NCBI GenBank assembly: GCA_016775335.1
Contig: JAEUGJ010000017.1
Coordinates: 1-29,721, forward strand
Origin: Mogibacterium sp.
GTDB taxonomy: Bacteria; Bacillota; Clostridia; Peptostreptococcales; Anaerovoracaceae
DNA length: 29,721 nt
Reading direction: 5' to 3'
Both the position numbers and the translations under genes were made by a program. Positions 1-8,071 of the stretch are shown one piece after another (positions within the stretch are counted from its first letter, which is position 1; each line of letters starts with the position of its first letter). A model generated the notes under the pieces. It ran no database searches, was not told the DNA's origin, and worked only from the letters and a program-made list of their open reading frames with translations.

Positions 1-108
1 TGCAGGCTTTTCTGCCGGCTTGTCAGATGCTCCACACGCTGTTCCGCATGCTGCACCGGTTTCTGCTTCAGCTTTCTTTTTCCATCCGAAAAGATTTGAT
101 AATGACAT
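1..108 (-). CDS. Small Cys-rich protein, N-terminal fragment (window edge)
   Basis: The frame runs off the left edge; only the first 36 codons are present. It starts with ATG at 106-108 behind an AGGAGG ribosome binding site ending about seven bases upstream. The visible protein begins MSLSNLFGWKKK, then has an Ala/Glu stretch and two cysteines in an ACGTACG-like context (AACGTACGASD). I infer, weakly, that it could be the N-terminal extension of a thioredoxin/glutaredoxin-like small disulfide protein, because such short basic plus Cys-rich leaders occur on those proteins in anaerobes. It is divergent from the HxlR regulator and shares its intergenic region, so it is a plausible target of that regulator. 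The function cannot be fixed from this fragment. Confidence 0.6.
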   Translation of the reverse strand, partial: MSLSNLFGWKKKAEAETGAACGTACGASDKPAEKPA

Positions 109-215
109 TTTGTTACCTCCTGATAAATTCTTATTATGTATTATCTTCTTTGCAAGATTATAATATCAAGAGTTCTTGACTGACAGAAGTACGCACTTTT
201 TTATTACATAGGCAT

Positions 216-241
216 AAAAAAGTAACCTCGGTAACTTTTTT
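216..241. promoter_or_regulatory. Candidate HxlR operator (26-bp near-palindrome)
   Basis: The core reads AAGTAACCTCGGTAACTT (220-237), flanked by A6 on the left and T6 on the right. The arms are complementary at all but two paired positions. GTAAC recurs at 222, 231 and 242. It lies between two divergent genes and just upstream of the regulator's -10 box, the usual place for an autoregulatory HxlR site. Assigning it to HxlR is inference; a hairpin role is the alternative. Confidence 0.45.
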
Positions 242-282
242 GTAACCGGTTGCTTCTTTTTCATTGTTAGATTAAAATTAGA

Positions 283-288
283 TATAAT
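283..288 (+). promoter_or_regulatory. -10 box of the hxlR-like gene
   Basis: A perfect TATAAT lies 33 bases upstream of the HxlR-family start. The best -35 candidate, TTTTCA at 258-263, is poor and gives a 19-base spacer, so the promoter may be weak or activator-dependent. Confidence 0.45.
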
Positions 289-321
289 AATAAAAAAATG
301 ATATGACTAGGAGGCGATCAT

Positions 322-642
322 ATGTTGACAAAAGAAGAGTTACCGGAATGTCCGGTTGCGACCACAGTTTCGCTCATCGGCAGTAAATGGAAATTGCTGA
401 TTATCCGAAATCTGCTGGAACGTCCTTGGCGATTCAATGAATTAAAGAGAAATCTCGAAGGGATCAGTCAGAAAGTTCTCACCGACAGCTTGCGCTCCAT
501 GGAAAATGATGGTCTCATTATTCGCACAGTTTACCCGGAGGTTCCACCGAGAGTTGAGTACAGCCTCAGTGAACTTGGACTTACTCTGAAACCGATCCTC
601 GACTCAATGGTTGAATGGGGTAACGCCTATAAAAAGATGTAG
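322..642 (+). CDS. HxlR-family winged-helix transcriptional regulator
   Basis: This 106-residue protein has the usual HxlR length and the family signature GSKWKLLIIRNLL near residues 21-33, followed by the RFNELKR..EGISQKVLTDSLR recognition region (about 37-58) and the VPPRVEYSLSELG wing. A single N-terminal cysteine (C10, in ECPV) matches the position of the redox- or electrophile-sensing cysteine in HxlR members such as YodB and HypR, so thiol or quinone sensing is plausible. ATG 322 follows AGGAGG at good spacing. A strong intrinsic terminator follows at 731-774, so it is monocistronic. The divergent Cys-containing gene at the left edge is the likely partner target. Confidence 0.9.
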   Translation: MLTKEELPECPVATTVSLIGSKWKLLIIRNLLERPWRFNELKRNLEGISQKVLTDSLRSMENDGLIIRTVYPEVPPRVEYSLSELGLTLKPILDSMVEWGNAYKKM

Positions 643-697
643 GAAGAAGTTTTTAATGAACTGAATAGGGGAGAGTGAGTTTCCTCACCCTCCCGTT

Positions 698-722
698 GCA
701 CCGTACGTACGGTGCCTGGCAC
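698..722. repeat. REP-like double palindrome
   Basis: A perfect 18-bp palindrome GCACCGTACGTACGGTGC (698-715) overlaps a second perfect hairpin GTGCCTGGCAC (712-722). The two share GTGC and are mutually exclusive folds. Overlapping short palindromes of this kind resemble REP elements mobilised by RAYT (TnpA-REP) transposases. No such transposase is in this window. Confidence 0.4.
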
Positions 723-730
723 ACATATGA

Positions 731-774
731 AAGACCTATCGCGGATAATGGCTCCGCGATAGGTCTTGTTTTTT
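731..774 (+). terminator. Intrinsic terminator of the HxlR gene
   Basis: A perfect 15-bp stem (731-745 with 753-767) has a 7-base loop and is followed by a T-rich tail (768-774). It faces right, closing the HxlR transcription unit. Confidence 0.85.
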
Positions 775-848
775 AGGTTCTTCACTTTTTCTTCGGGATT
801 ATATCTTATTAGTCCAATCAAGGCCGGCAACCGTGCTTCGGACAGTTG

Positions 849-904
849 GGCGTGGTGCTTCACCTCCCGCAAACCCTTGTTTCTTCGTCCGGAGGCACCA
901 CGCC
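849..904. repeat. Solo copy of the 56-bp GGCGTGGTGC hairpin repeat
   Basis: It is bounded by the perfect inverted repeat GGCGTGGTGC / GCACCACGCC. It is nearly identical to the copy at 15342-15397, differing at four positions in the right half of the interior, and belongs to the same family as the three-copy array at 15256-15483. It lies in gene-free sequence between the HxlR and lysS terminators. Confidence 0.8.
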
Positions 905-917
905 ACTCGGAAAGGAT

Positions 918-937
918 CAGAGCCGGGCCCGGCTCTG
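918..937. repeat. Perfect 20-bp palindrome
   Basis: CAGAGCCGGGCCCGGCTCTG is fully self-complementary. It sits 13 bases after the 56-bp hairpin repeat and 22 bases before the lysS terminator. It may be part of the repeat element or a cruciform or protein-binding site. There is no T-tract, so it is not itself a terminator. Confidence 0.5.
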
Positions 938-959
938 TCAATTCTCCTAATCGGTAAAC

Positions 960-1001
960 AAAAATCCGACCTCAAAATGAATGTTTGATGGTCGGATTTT
1001 T
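960..1001. terminator. Bidirectional terminator downstream of lysS
   Basis: A 12-bp perfect stem (960-971 with 990-1001, core ATCCGACC/GGTCGGAT) has A-runs and T-runs on the two sides, so it can act on both strands. On the minus strand it lies about 150 bases past the lysS stop. The stretch 1002-1150 holds only further GC-rich inverted repeats (for example GCGCAAA/TTTGCGC at 1096-1113) and no gene that I can support. Confidence 0.7.
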
Positions 1002-1150
1002 GTTTTCTATTCGGCTTTCGCGACTCCTGTCGCATTGCTCTTTTTCTGCCCAGTCGTGGCAATGCTCCATCCGCTGCATTCGCCGCTCGCCTCGGGCGCA
1101 AACCCGTTTGCGCTTTTCCTCGGCGCAGGCAAGTGGCGCTTCTTCGAAGC

Positions 1151-2686
1151 TTACTCGCCTGCGAGCGGCTTCATAACCGGGAAGAGCTGTACGTCCCGGA
1201 TGGTTGTAGAATCTGTGATGAGCATTACCAGGCGGTCAATGCCGATTCCGATGCCGCCTGTTGGAGGCAGTCCGATTTCCAGTGCGTTGACGTAGTCGGT
1301 ATCCATCGGGTGTGCTTCGTCGTCGATACCCAGATCCAGTTCTCTCTGCTGCTCTGCAAATCTTTCGTACTGGTCGATCGGGTCATTCAGCTCGGAGAAG
1401 GCGTTGGACAGCTCCCAGCCGTTGATGTATGCCTCGAAGCGGCGAGTGATTCTCGGGTCTTTCGGGTCTCTCTTGGACAGCGGGGATACGTCTACCGGAT
1501 GTCCGGTGAGGAATACCGGTCCGTCCAGCAGACCCGGCAGATCTTCGCAGTATTCGTCGAACATCTCTGCGATGATCTTTCCGCGCGTCCAGTTCTTTAC
1601 ATCTTCCTCGTCCATGCCGTACTTAATCGCTGCGGCACGAGCTTCTTCATCATCGTCGATTTTGTCGAACGGAATTCCGGTTACCTTGATCACGGTCTCC
1701 GTCATATCGATTTTGTTCCACGGCGGAGTAACATCGAAGCTCTTTCCTTCGTAGGTGATAATCGGAGAACCGTTTACCGCCATCGCGCACTTGTACACAA
1801 CCTGTTCCATCAGGTCCATCATATCTTCCAGGTTGCCGTATGCCATATACGCTTCCATGGATGTGAATTCCGGGCTGTGGTTCTTATCCATACCTTCGTT
1901 CCGGAATACCTTGCCCAGCTCGTAGACTCTGTCCAGTCCGCCGACAATCAGTCTCTTCAGCGGAAGCTCCAGGGAGATTCTCAGCTTCAGGTCGAAGTCC
2001 AGAGCGTTGTGGTGGGTGTTGAACGGACGGGCATTTGCACCGCCGGCGATGGTCTGGAGAACCGGTGTCTCCACTTCCAGGAATCCGTAATCCTCTTCCA
2101 ATACTTCACGAACGGTCTTTACGATCTTCGCACGGTTGTAGAAGGTCTCCCGAACATCTTCGTTCATGATCAGATCTACATAACGCTGACGATATCTCAG
2201 GTCGATATCCTGAAGGCCGCTCCACTTGTCCGGCAGCACCTGCAGGGATTTTGCCAGAAGGGTCAGCTCCTGAGTGTGAACGGATACCTCGTCGGTACGG
2301 GTCTTGAAGACAAAACCGCGCAGGCCCACGATATCACCGATGTCATAGGTCTTAAAGATTTTGTATTCGTCGGCGCCGATATCATCTCTCTTGATGTAGC
2401 ACTGAATTCTGCCCTGCTTGTCCTGTACATCAAAGAACGCCGCCTTGCCCATGATTCTTTTTCTCATAATACGGCCGGCAATGGCAACCTCTTCCCCCTC
2501 CATGGCTTCGAAGTTGTCCTTGATGTCCTTGCTGTGTGCAGTTACGTTGTACGTCTCCTGTACAAATGGGTCTCTGCCCATATCACGAAGTTCCTGCAAT
2601 TTCTCTCTGCGGATTTTTCTCTGTTCGCTGATTTCCTCTGCGGTCAGTTCCACGGTCTCGGGAGCATTGTGATTCTCGTTACTCAT
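1151..2686 (-). CDS. lysS: Lysyl-tRNA synthetase, class II
   Basis: Charges tRNA(Lys) with lysine using ATP, in the cytosol. An N-terminal OB-fold anticodon-binding domain (IAGRIMRKRIMGKAAFFDVQ) is followed by the class II catalytic core with motif 2 (FRNEGMDKNHSPEFT) and motif 3 (GIGIGIDRLVML). The length of 511 residues is normal. I chose ATG at 2684-2686 (MSNENHNAPE), which has AAGGAAA just upstream; a TTG ten codons further out opens the same frame but has no clear ribosome site. It is last in the run orr-greA-lysS, 51 bases after greA. A greA-lysS pairing is common in Firmicutes. A bidirectional terminator follows at 960-1001. Confidence 0.97.
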   Translation of the reverse strand: MSNENHNAPETVELTAEEISEQRKIRREKLQELRDMGRDPFVQETYNVTAHSKDIKDNFEAMEGEEVAIAGRIMRKRIMGKAAFFDVQDKQGRIQCYIKRDDIGADEYKIFKTYDIGDIVGLRGFVFKTRTDEVSVHTQELTLLAKSLQVLPDKWSGLQDIDLRYRQRYVDLIMNEDVRETFYNRAKIVKTVREVLEEDYGFLEVETPVLQTIAGGANARPFNTHHNALDFDLKLRISLELPLKRLIVGGLDRVYELGKVFRNEGMDKNHSPEFTSMEAYMAYGNLEDMMDLMEQVVYKCAMAVNGSPIITYEGKSFDVTPPWNKIDMTETVIKVTGIPFDKIDDDEEARAAAIKYGMDEEDVKNWTRGKIIAEMFDEYCEDLPGLLDGPVFLTGHPVDVSPLSKRDPKDPRITRRFEAYINGWELSNAFSELNDPIDQYERFAEQQRELDLGIDDEAHPMDTDYVNALEIGLPPTGGIGIGIDRLVMLITDSTTIRDVQLFPVMKPLAGE

Positions 2687-2737
2687 GTCGTTTCCTTTTT
2701 CTTTTCCTTTCTGCAATGTGTTGCACGTACAAACTTC

Positions 2738-3214
2738 TTATAAAACTTCCAAAATCTCGTATTTAGCGGTTCCTTCCGGTACGGAGAATTCCACTACGTC
2801 GCCCTGCTTGGTTCCGATCAGATGCTCGCCTACCAGGGATACGTTGGACAGCTTTCCGTTGAATGGATCCGCCTCGGTGTTGCCTACGATCTGGTAAGTC
2901 ATCTCTTCATCGTATACCAGGTCCTTTACGCGAACCGTAACACCGGTCTGCACGGTTCCCTCGGATTCCAGGTCATCGGCATCCACAACCTTTGCGGTTC
3001 TCAGAATTTCCTCGATTTCCTTGATGCGGTCTTCGTTCTCCGCCTGCGCTTCCTTCGCCGCATCGTATTCCGAGTTCTCGGAAATATCTCCGTAGGAAAT
3101 CGCTTCCTTCAGTCTTGCCGCAATCTCCTGTCGCATCGGGCCGGTGCAGTTCTCCAGTTCCTTCACCAGGTTATCGTAACCGACCTTCGTCATTTCATGC
3201 ATTGCATTTGCCAT
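2738..3214 (-). CDS. greA: Transcription elongation factor GreA
   Basis: Rescues backtracked RNA polymerase by stimulating cleavage of the nascent RNA. The 158-residue protein has the N-terminal coiled coil with the acidic tip (GDISENSEYDAAKEAQ, about residues 42-57) and the FKBP-like C-terminal domain ending in ISxxSP-type sequence seen here as IGTKQGDVVEFSVPEG. The start ATG is preceded by AAAGGAGC, which lies inside the end of the upstream racemase gene; only three bases separate that gene's stop codon from this start, so the two are probably translationally coupled. Confidence 0.96.
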   Translation of the reverse strand: MANAMHEMTKVGYDNLVKELENCTGPMRQEIAARLKEAISYGDISENSEYDAAKEAQAENEDRIKEIEEILRTAKVVDADDLESEGTVQTGVTVRVKDLVYDEEMTYQIVGNTEADPFNGKLSNVSLVGEHLIGTKQGDVVEFSVPEGTAKYEILEVL

Positions 3215-3217
3215 GTT

Positions 3218-4324
3218 CTAGTTGCTCCTTTCATATCTTCGAACATTTTCGCTTCCGGTAATTCTCAGAATCGCGGAATACTTCAGTTTAAACGTAATTA
3301 TATCTCCGATTTTAATCGGTTCTTTAACATCTTCAATATCCAGAATGGTGTGATCGCCCGAAGCCCCGATGACTTCCATGCCCTCGATCGTCGGCACCAA
3401 ATCCGAAATTTCTCCGTAGTCGGCACGGCCCACAGCCACCAGCGCCCGGGTTCGCTCGCCCCGGTCCACATAGGTCTGCTTCTTTCCGAAGGCGTCCACG
3501 CCCAGCTGTCCGATTGGATGAGAAGCCTTCTTTTTGACTTCAATCACCTGGGCTTCCAGGGTAAAAGCATCATCTCTCAGCGCGTCCATTTCCGAATATC
3601 CGTAACAAGTCTTCATGTCCTCCAGCGGTCCTGCCAACGCGGCTGCGCCGATGCGAAGCATGTTGATTTTCTTTGGCATGTATCCGCCGAAAACGCCCAT
3701 CAAGCTGGAGGTGGCTCCGCCGGACACGATTTCCAGCTCCCGGCCGATGGTTTTCTCCACCCGAATTGCCAGATCCGCCAGCTCCTGCATTTTATCCTCT
3801 GTAGCCATGACCGATCCGTAGCAGCCCAGATTGGTTCCGATTCCCGCCAGGTGGAGATGGGGCAGTTCCCGCTCCACGGTTTCAGCGGTTTTCACCAGCT
3901 CATCGTGGTCAAAGTAGCCTTCCCGCAGGTCGCCCAGATCCGCCATCAGCACCACGTTGTGAATCACGCCGTGGGCTTCCGCCGCCTTGTCCAGCGCGCG
4001 CAGGGTAACGATTTCGCTGTTCAGGCTGTAGTCCGCCACCTGCACCAGCTCGTCCAGCTCCGAAAGCATCGGCACACGAATCATCATCCGGGGAACGCCG
4101 ATGTTTCCCTCTCGGCAGCGCTTCAGCTGTTCCATGCGGGAAGAGGCGATCATCTTTGCCCCGCCGGCTATGTAATCTTCCGCCACCGACAGGATGCCGT
4201 TGGCCCCCTTGATGACGCCGGCCACAAAGATGCCGGTATCTTCGCACCAATCGCAAATTGTTTTTACATTATGTCTCAGGCTCTCGTGGTCGATTACAAT
4301 CGCGGGATATCTTCTCTCTGTCAT
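3218..4324 (-). CDS. Ornithine/alanine racemase-family PLP enzyme (Orr-like)
   Basis: A PLP-dependent fold-type III enzyme of 368 residues. Its sequence follows the pattern of clostridial ornithine racemase (Orr) and related YhfX-type proteins: VAGVIKG with the probable PLP lysine K39, a long MADLGDLREGYF segment, GIGTNLGCYG, ISGGATSSL-like VSGGATSSL, LRIGAAALAG and the C-terminal IGASGDHTILD. The expected reaction is interconversion of L- and D-ornithine (or another amino acid) in fermentation or cell-wall supply. I placed the start at ATG 4322-4324, right after AGGAGGT; the upstream synthetase stop codon is only 11 bases away. No ornithine aminomutase or OrtAB thiolase gene is in the window, so an ornithine-fermentation role is not supported by context. 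Confidence 0.8.
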   Translation of the reverse strand: MTERRYPAIVIDHESLRHNVKTICDWCEDTGIFVAGVIKGANGILSVAEDYIAGGAKMIASSRMEQLKRCREGNIGVPRMMIRVPMLSELDELVQVADYSLNSEIVTLRALDKAAEAHGVIHNVVLMADLGDLREGYFDHDELVKTAETVERELPHLHLAGIGTNLGCYGSVMATEDKMQELADLAIRVEKTIGRELEIVSGGATSSLMGVFGGYMPKKINMLRIGAAALAGPLEDMKTCYGYSEMDALRDDAFTLEAQVIEVKKKASHPIGQLGVDAFGKKQTYVDRGERTRALVAVGRADYGEISDLVPTIEGMEVIGASGDHTILDIEDVKEPIKIGDIITFKLKYSAILRITGSENVRRYERSN

Positions 4325-4335
4325 CCCCGTACCTC

Positions 4336-6198
4336 CTATGCCCATTTGTTATCTTCGTCCCGGCGCAGGATTTTGTGCGTCGTGGTCTTGTTGAATTCCC
4401 GGTCCCGAATGATCACGTGGGTGATTTTCTTGAACAGCGGCAAGTTCTCGTTGGCTTTATCCACCTCTCGGTTGATAAATTCCGTCACCTGCTCTTTGGA
4501 GTAATCCGCACCGAACTTGTCTTCGATGGCTTCCTTGTTCACCCGGATGGTAGCGTAGATGCCCCGGCGGGTCGGATTCTCATTGGTTTCGTCGCCCCAC
4601 ACCATGCTCTCGCTGATGTATTCGCTCTTCTGGAGGTAATACTCCAGTTCCTCCGGATACACGTTCTTTCCGTTTCCGGTGATGATAATGCTCTTCTTTC
4701 GGCCGGTGATGTAGACGTACTCCTGCTCATCGATATATCCCAGATCTCCGGTGTGGTACCAGCCGTCGGAATCGATGGCCTCTGCCGTCCGCTCCGGATC
4801 CTTGTAATATCCCATCATCACCGTCGGGCCGCGGAAGCAGATTTCACCGCGTCCGTCCTCATCCTTATCCACAATCTTGCACTCGCTCAGCGGGAAAAGG
4901 TATCCGGCAGACTTGTTGTTGATGAATTTAGCGCTGTCCGGGTTCAGAGCGATAACCGGAGAGCACTCCGTCAGGCCGTATCCCTGCACGCTCCGGAATC
5001 CCAGATTGCCGAAGTAGTCCAGGATGTCGCCATCCACCGCCGCCCCGCCGCAGATGACCGTGCGCAGCTTTCCGCCAAAGAGCTCCGTAATCTGCTTGGT
5101 AGCCTGCTTGGAAATGTCCAGGCCGATTTTCTTTGTCACCCGGTTGATTCGGAACAGGGTGTTCAGTTGTTTTTCCTTGCCGCTCTTCCGAACGTTTCGA
5201 GTGATCTTGTTGTACAGATTTTCGAAGATAACCGGAACGCCCAGAAGCAGGTTCGGCTGAGTTTCCTGCATATCCTTTACGATGTATTTCAGTCCCTGGC
5301 AGATTGCCATGGTGGCCCCATTGTATACGCACTCCAGGAAGGTGGCTGTGCACTCGTAGGTGTGGTGCAGCGGCAGGATGGAGAAGAAGGTATCCTCTCC
5401 CTGACGCACTTCCAGAATCGTCTGTGCCAGATAGGTGTCCAGCACCAGATTCTTCTGATTCAGCATCACGCCTTTGGACACGTCGGTGGTGCCGGAGGTA
5501 AAAAGAATGACCGACAGGTCTGTATTGACCACCGGGGCGTCGATGAACTTTCGATCGCCGTTGTGTACCGCTTTCCGGCCCGTCTCCCGAAGCTTGTTCC
5601 AGGAGATGTATCCGTCCTTCGGCGATTCATCCTCTTCCATGGCTGCGTTGATTACGTATTCCAGCTGAGATTCTCCGCTTTCCTTGATGGCTTTGAAGGT
5701 CTCGTAATATTTGTTTTCCACCGTAATGACGGCGCTGAGCTCGCCCTTAACGGTGAGCTGCTTCAGTTCCTCCTCGTGGAGTTCCTTGTCCAGCGGAACA
5801 ATGACGCCCACGCCACCGGTCACTGCCAGATAGGTTTCGCACCACTGATAGCTGTTTTTTCCGATGACGCCGATTTTCTTCTCCCGCAGTCCCAGATCCA
5901 GAAACGCCGTTCCCAGGGCATATACATCGTCCAGAACCTGGCGGAATGTGATTTCCCGGAAAGGCTCATTTCGATGAAACTTCTGCTTGAACAGGGCCCG
6001 CTCCGGAAAGCGCGCCGCCGTGGTCTCCAGCATATCCTTCAGGTCTACCGGAATGTGGTGTCCCCGGTACTGCACGCGGGGGTTGGACCAGTTGTCAATC
6101 TGTTCCTGAATCCGGTCCATTTCCTCTCGTTCCTTGCGTCGGATTTCTTTATACTCTTCTGCCGGAATGGATCGACCGATCATCAAATTTGTATTCAT
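4336..6198 (-). CDS. Long-chain acyl-CoA synthetase (AMP-forming), second of tandem pair
   Basis: ANL-superfamily adenylating enzyme of 620 residues, expected to activate fatty acids as acyl-AMP and then acyl-CoA. Visible motifs are the ATP P-loop TSGTTDVSKGV (about 234-244), GYGLTECSPV, the YHTGDLGY/GRKK hinge region and a C-terminal NKTTTHKILR that carries the likely catalytic lysine. The P-loop has Asp where most relatives have Gly (TSGTTGxxKG), which may affect nucleotide handling. ATG 6198 has GAGG upstream and lies 50 bases inside the end of the preceding synthetase gene, so the pair is co-translated. The two are clearly paralogous (shared PxxHHxYE, GVPVIFEN, GGAAVD and TGRKK blocks) and probably arose by duplication. 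Confidence 0.92.
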   Translation of the reverse strand: MNTNLMIGRSIPAEEYKEIRRKEREEMDRIQEQIDNWSNPRVQYRGHHIPVDLKDMLETTAARFPERALFKQKFHRNEPFREITFRQVLDDVYALGTAFLDLGLREKKIGVIGKNSYQWCETYLAVTGGVGVIVPLDKELHEEELKQLTVKGELSAVITVENKYYETFKAIKESGESQLEYVINAAMEEDESPKDGYISWNKLRETGRKAVHNGDRKFIDAPVVNTDLSVILFTSGTTDVSKGVMLNQKNLVLDTYLAQTILEVRQGEDTFFSILPLHHTYECTATFLECVYNGATMAICQGLKYIVKDMQETQPNLLLGVPVIFENLYNKITRNVRKSGKEKQLNTLFRINRVTKKIGLDISKQATKQITELFGGKLRTVICGGAAVDGDILDYFGNLGFRSVQGYGLTECSPVIALNPDSAKFINNKSAGYLFPLSECKIVDKDEDGRGEICFRGPTVMMGYYKDPERTAEAIDSDGWYHTGDLGYIDEQEYVYITGRKKSIIITGNGKNVYPEELEYYLQKSEYISESMVWGDETNENPTRRGIYATIRVNKEAIEDKFGADYSKEQVTEFINREVDKANENLPLFKKITHVIIRDREFNKTTTHKILRRDEDNKWA

Positions 6199-7936
6199 AG
6201 TTCTGTTCCTCAAATCTCTTTATCTTCAGGGTGGTGGTCTTGATGAATTCCTCATCTCGAACCTCAATCCGCTTTACCCGCTTATACGGTGGCATCTTGT
6301 CGTTGGCATCGTCCACGATTTTTCGAAGGACGCGGTAGATTTCTCCGTCTTCCTGAACCCCCTGTTCCCGAAGGACGCTGTAGTTCGGATAGATAATCGC
6401 CGTGCAGATCAGGTCATCCTTGGTATCGTCGTGCTTGCCATAGACGATGACTTCCTGAACCCGCTCATCCAGCTGCAGGTAGTATTCCACCTCTTCCGGG
6501 AAAATATTCTTTCCGCCCTTGGTGACGATGACATTTTTCTTCCGTCCGGTGATGAACAGGAAGCCGTCCTCATCGAAGTATCCGTAATCGCCGGTGTACA
6601 GCCATCCGTCCCGCAAGGTTTTCGCCGTGCTCTCCGGATCCTTGTAATATCCCTGCATCACCGACGGGCCCTTTGCGATAATTTCGCCAATGCCGTCTTC
6701 ATTTTCATCCACGATCCGAACTTCGGTGCCCGGCAGCGGTTTGCCTGCCGCCGCGGACTTCCGGTACCGGTCCGAGTTCATGGCAATGATCGGAGAACAT
6801 TCCGTCATGCCGTATCCTTGAAGCATCGGGAATCCCATAGCTTCGAAATCATCGATGACCGCCGGATCGATTGCCGCACCTCCGGCGATGAACATGTAAT
6901 GGTTCTTGCCGAACAGCTTGTGAATGGTCTGGAACATCTTCCGGGTCGCCCTCGGGTGGTTCTGGAACTTCATCTTCTTGGACAGGGCGATGCCTCGCTG
7001 CAGTTTGGAAAGGGCGCCGCTCTTCTCCGCCTGCTTCCACACCTTCCGGTGCATGTTCTCAAAGATCAGCGGAACGCCCAGCATGATGCTGCACTCCGCT
7101 TCAGCGAAGTTGGACTGAATGTGCTTCAAGCCTTCGCAAATGACCACCGTAGCACCCTGGTAAAAACAGGTCATCACGGTGCAGCTCATTTCGTACGCAT
7201 GGTGAATCGGCAGTACCGACAGCACCCGTCCCCCATCCGGAATGTGGAAGAACTTGGACATGTTGTACACGTTCTGTGCCAGGTTCCGATGGGAAAGCAT
7301 CACACCCTTGGCCAGGCCGGTGGTGCCGGAGGTAAACAGAATCGTGGACAGATCGTCTGCGTTTACTTCCGCCTCCTCGTACTCACAGTGGCCTTCCCGG
7401 AGTTTTCTTTTACCCACTTTAATCAATTCGGACTGAAGCAGAATTCGGGAATCCTCCCGATACTTGGAATAATCCTTATCCGGGGAATCCGTAATTACCA
7501 GATAGCGGAGGGACTCCACTGCGTCCAGGCACGGAATCAGGGAATCCACCATCTTCGGGGAGACGAACAGCAGCTCTACATCGGCGCGGCGCAGCAGGTT
7601 CTCGATTTCTCCGATCTGCAGGCTCTTGTCGATGGGAACGATGACGCCCACGCCCGTCACGACGGTAAAATAAGACAGCGCCCAGCGATGGGAATTCTCT
7701 CCGGTCACCGCAATCTTGCTGTCCTTGAGACCCATATCGAGAAGCGCGGTTCCCAGCGCCCGGCGCTGCACGTCGAAGTCCTTATAGGTGATGGATTGGA
7801 ACGGGTCCTTATGCACATCCTTGTACATATAGGCCACGCGGTCCGGATATTCCAGCACCGTAGACTCAATAACTTCTTTCAGTGTTTCCACGTACGGCCC
7901 TTCATAATAAACGCCGTCAAACTTCTTGTTGTTCAT
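6149..7936 (-). CDS. Long-chain acyl-CoA synthetase (AMP-forming), first of tandem pair
   Basis: ANL-superfamily enzyme of 595 residues with an intact P-loop, TSGTTGLAKGVML (202-214), then LPIHHAYE, GVPLIFEN, GGAAIDP, GYGMTECSP, YTGDYGYFDE, TGRKKNVIV and a C-terminal KTTTLKIKR containing the probable catalytic lysine. The likely role is activation of long-chain fatty acids to acyl-CoA in the cytosol or at the membrane; the substrate range cannot be read from sequence. ATG at 7934-7936 follows GAGGGA at good spacing and is preferred to an in-frame GTG nine codons upstream. It heads the cluster that continues through its paralog, the racemase, greA and lysS. No beta-oxidation or phospholipid genes are adjacent. 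Confidence 0.93.
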   Translation of the reverse strand: MNNKKFDGVYYEGPYVETLKEVIESTVLEYPDRVAYMYKDVHKDPFQSITYKDFDVQRRALGTALLDMGLKDSKIAVTGENSHRWALSYFTVVTGVGVIVPIDKSLQIGEIENLLRRADVELLFVSPKMVDSLIPCLDAVESLRYLVITDSPDKDYSKYREDSRILLQSELIKVGKRKLREGHCEYEEAEVNADDLSTILFTSGTTGLAKGVMLSHRNLAQNVYNMSKFFHIPDGGRVLSVLPIHHAYEMSCTVMTCFYQGATVVICEGLKHIQSNFAEAECSIMLGVPLIFENMHRKVWKQAEKSGALSKLQRGIALSKKMKFQNHPRATRKMFQTIHKLFGKNHYMFIAGGAAIDPAVIDDFEAMGFPMLQGYGMTECSPIIAMNSDRYRKSAAAGKPLPGTEVRIVDENEDGIGEIIAKGPSVMQGYYKDPESTAKTLRDGWLYTGDYGYFDEDGFLFITGRKKNVIVTKGGKNIFPEEVEYYLQLDERVQEVIVYGKHDDTKDDLICTAIIYPNYSVLREQGVQEDGEIYRVLRKIVDDANDKMPPYKRVKRIEVRDEEFIKTTTLKIKRFEEQNYEYKFDDRSIHSGRRV

Positions 7937-7990
7937 ATGTTGTCCCTCTACCCTTCGGTTCACCGTTGAATATCTTTAAGCAGTCAAAGG

Positions 7991-8027
7991 ACGAAGCCCG
8001 TGGCAGACTCCCTGCCAAAGGCTTCGT
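7991..8027. other. Intergenic stem-loop between UPF0158 gene and synthetase
   Basis: ACGAAGCC/GGCTTCGT (8 bp) encloses GGCAG/CTGCC (5 bp). There is no convincing T-tract on either strand, so it may be a Rho-type end, an RNA processing site or the 5' leader structure of the synthetase operon. Confidence 0.4.
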
Positions 8028-8071
8028 TGTAGCTTAATATTCTATCATCGAAACGCCGAAATGTCAATGTT

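Noticed and set aside
642..1150. Short ORFs on both strands after the HxlR gene
   Set aside because: They cross terminators and palindromic repeats and resemble nothing known.
1133..2743. Very long open frame on the + strand
   Set aside because: It lies antisense to lysS, has no family resemblance and no ribosome site. Similar long + frames oppose the racemase, both synthetases, pyrG, fusA2, asnS, rarA, spoIIE-like, hsfB, cysK and metY; they are by-products of codon bias.
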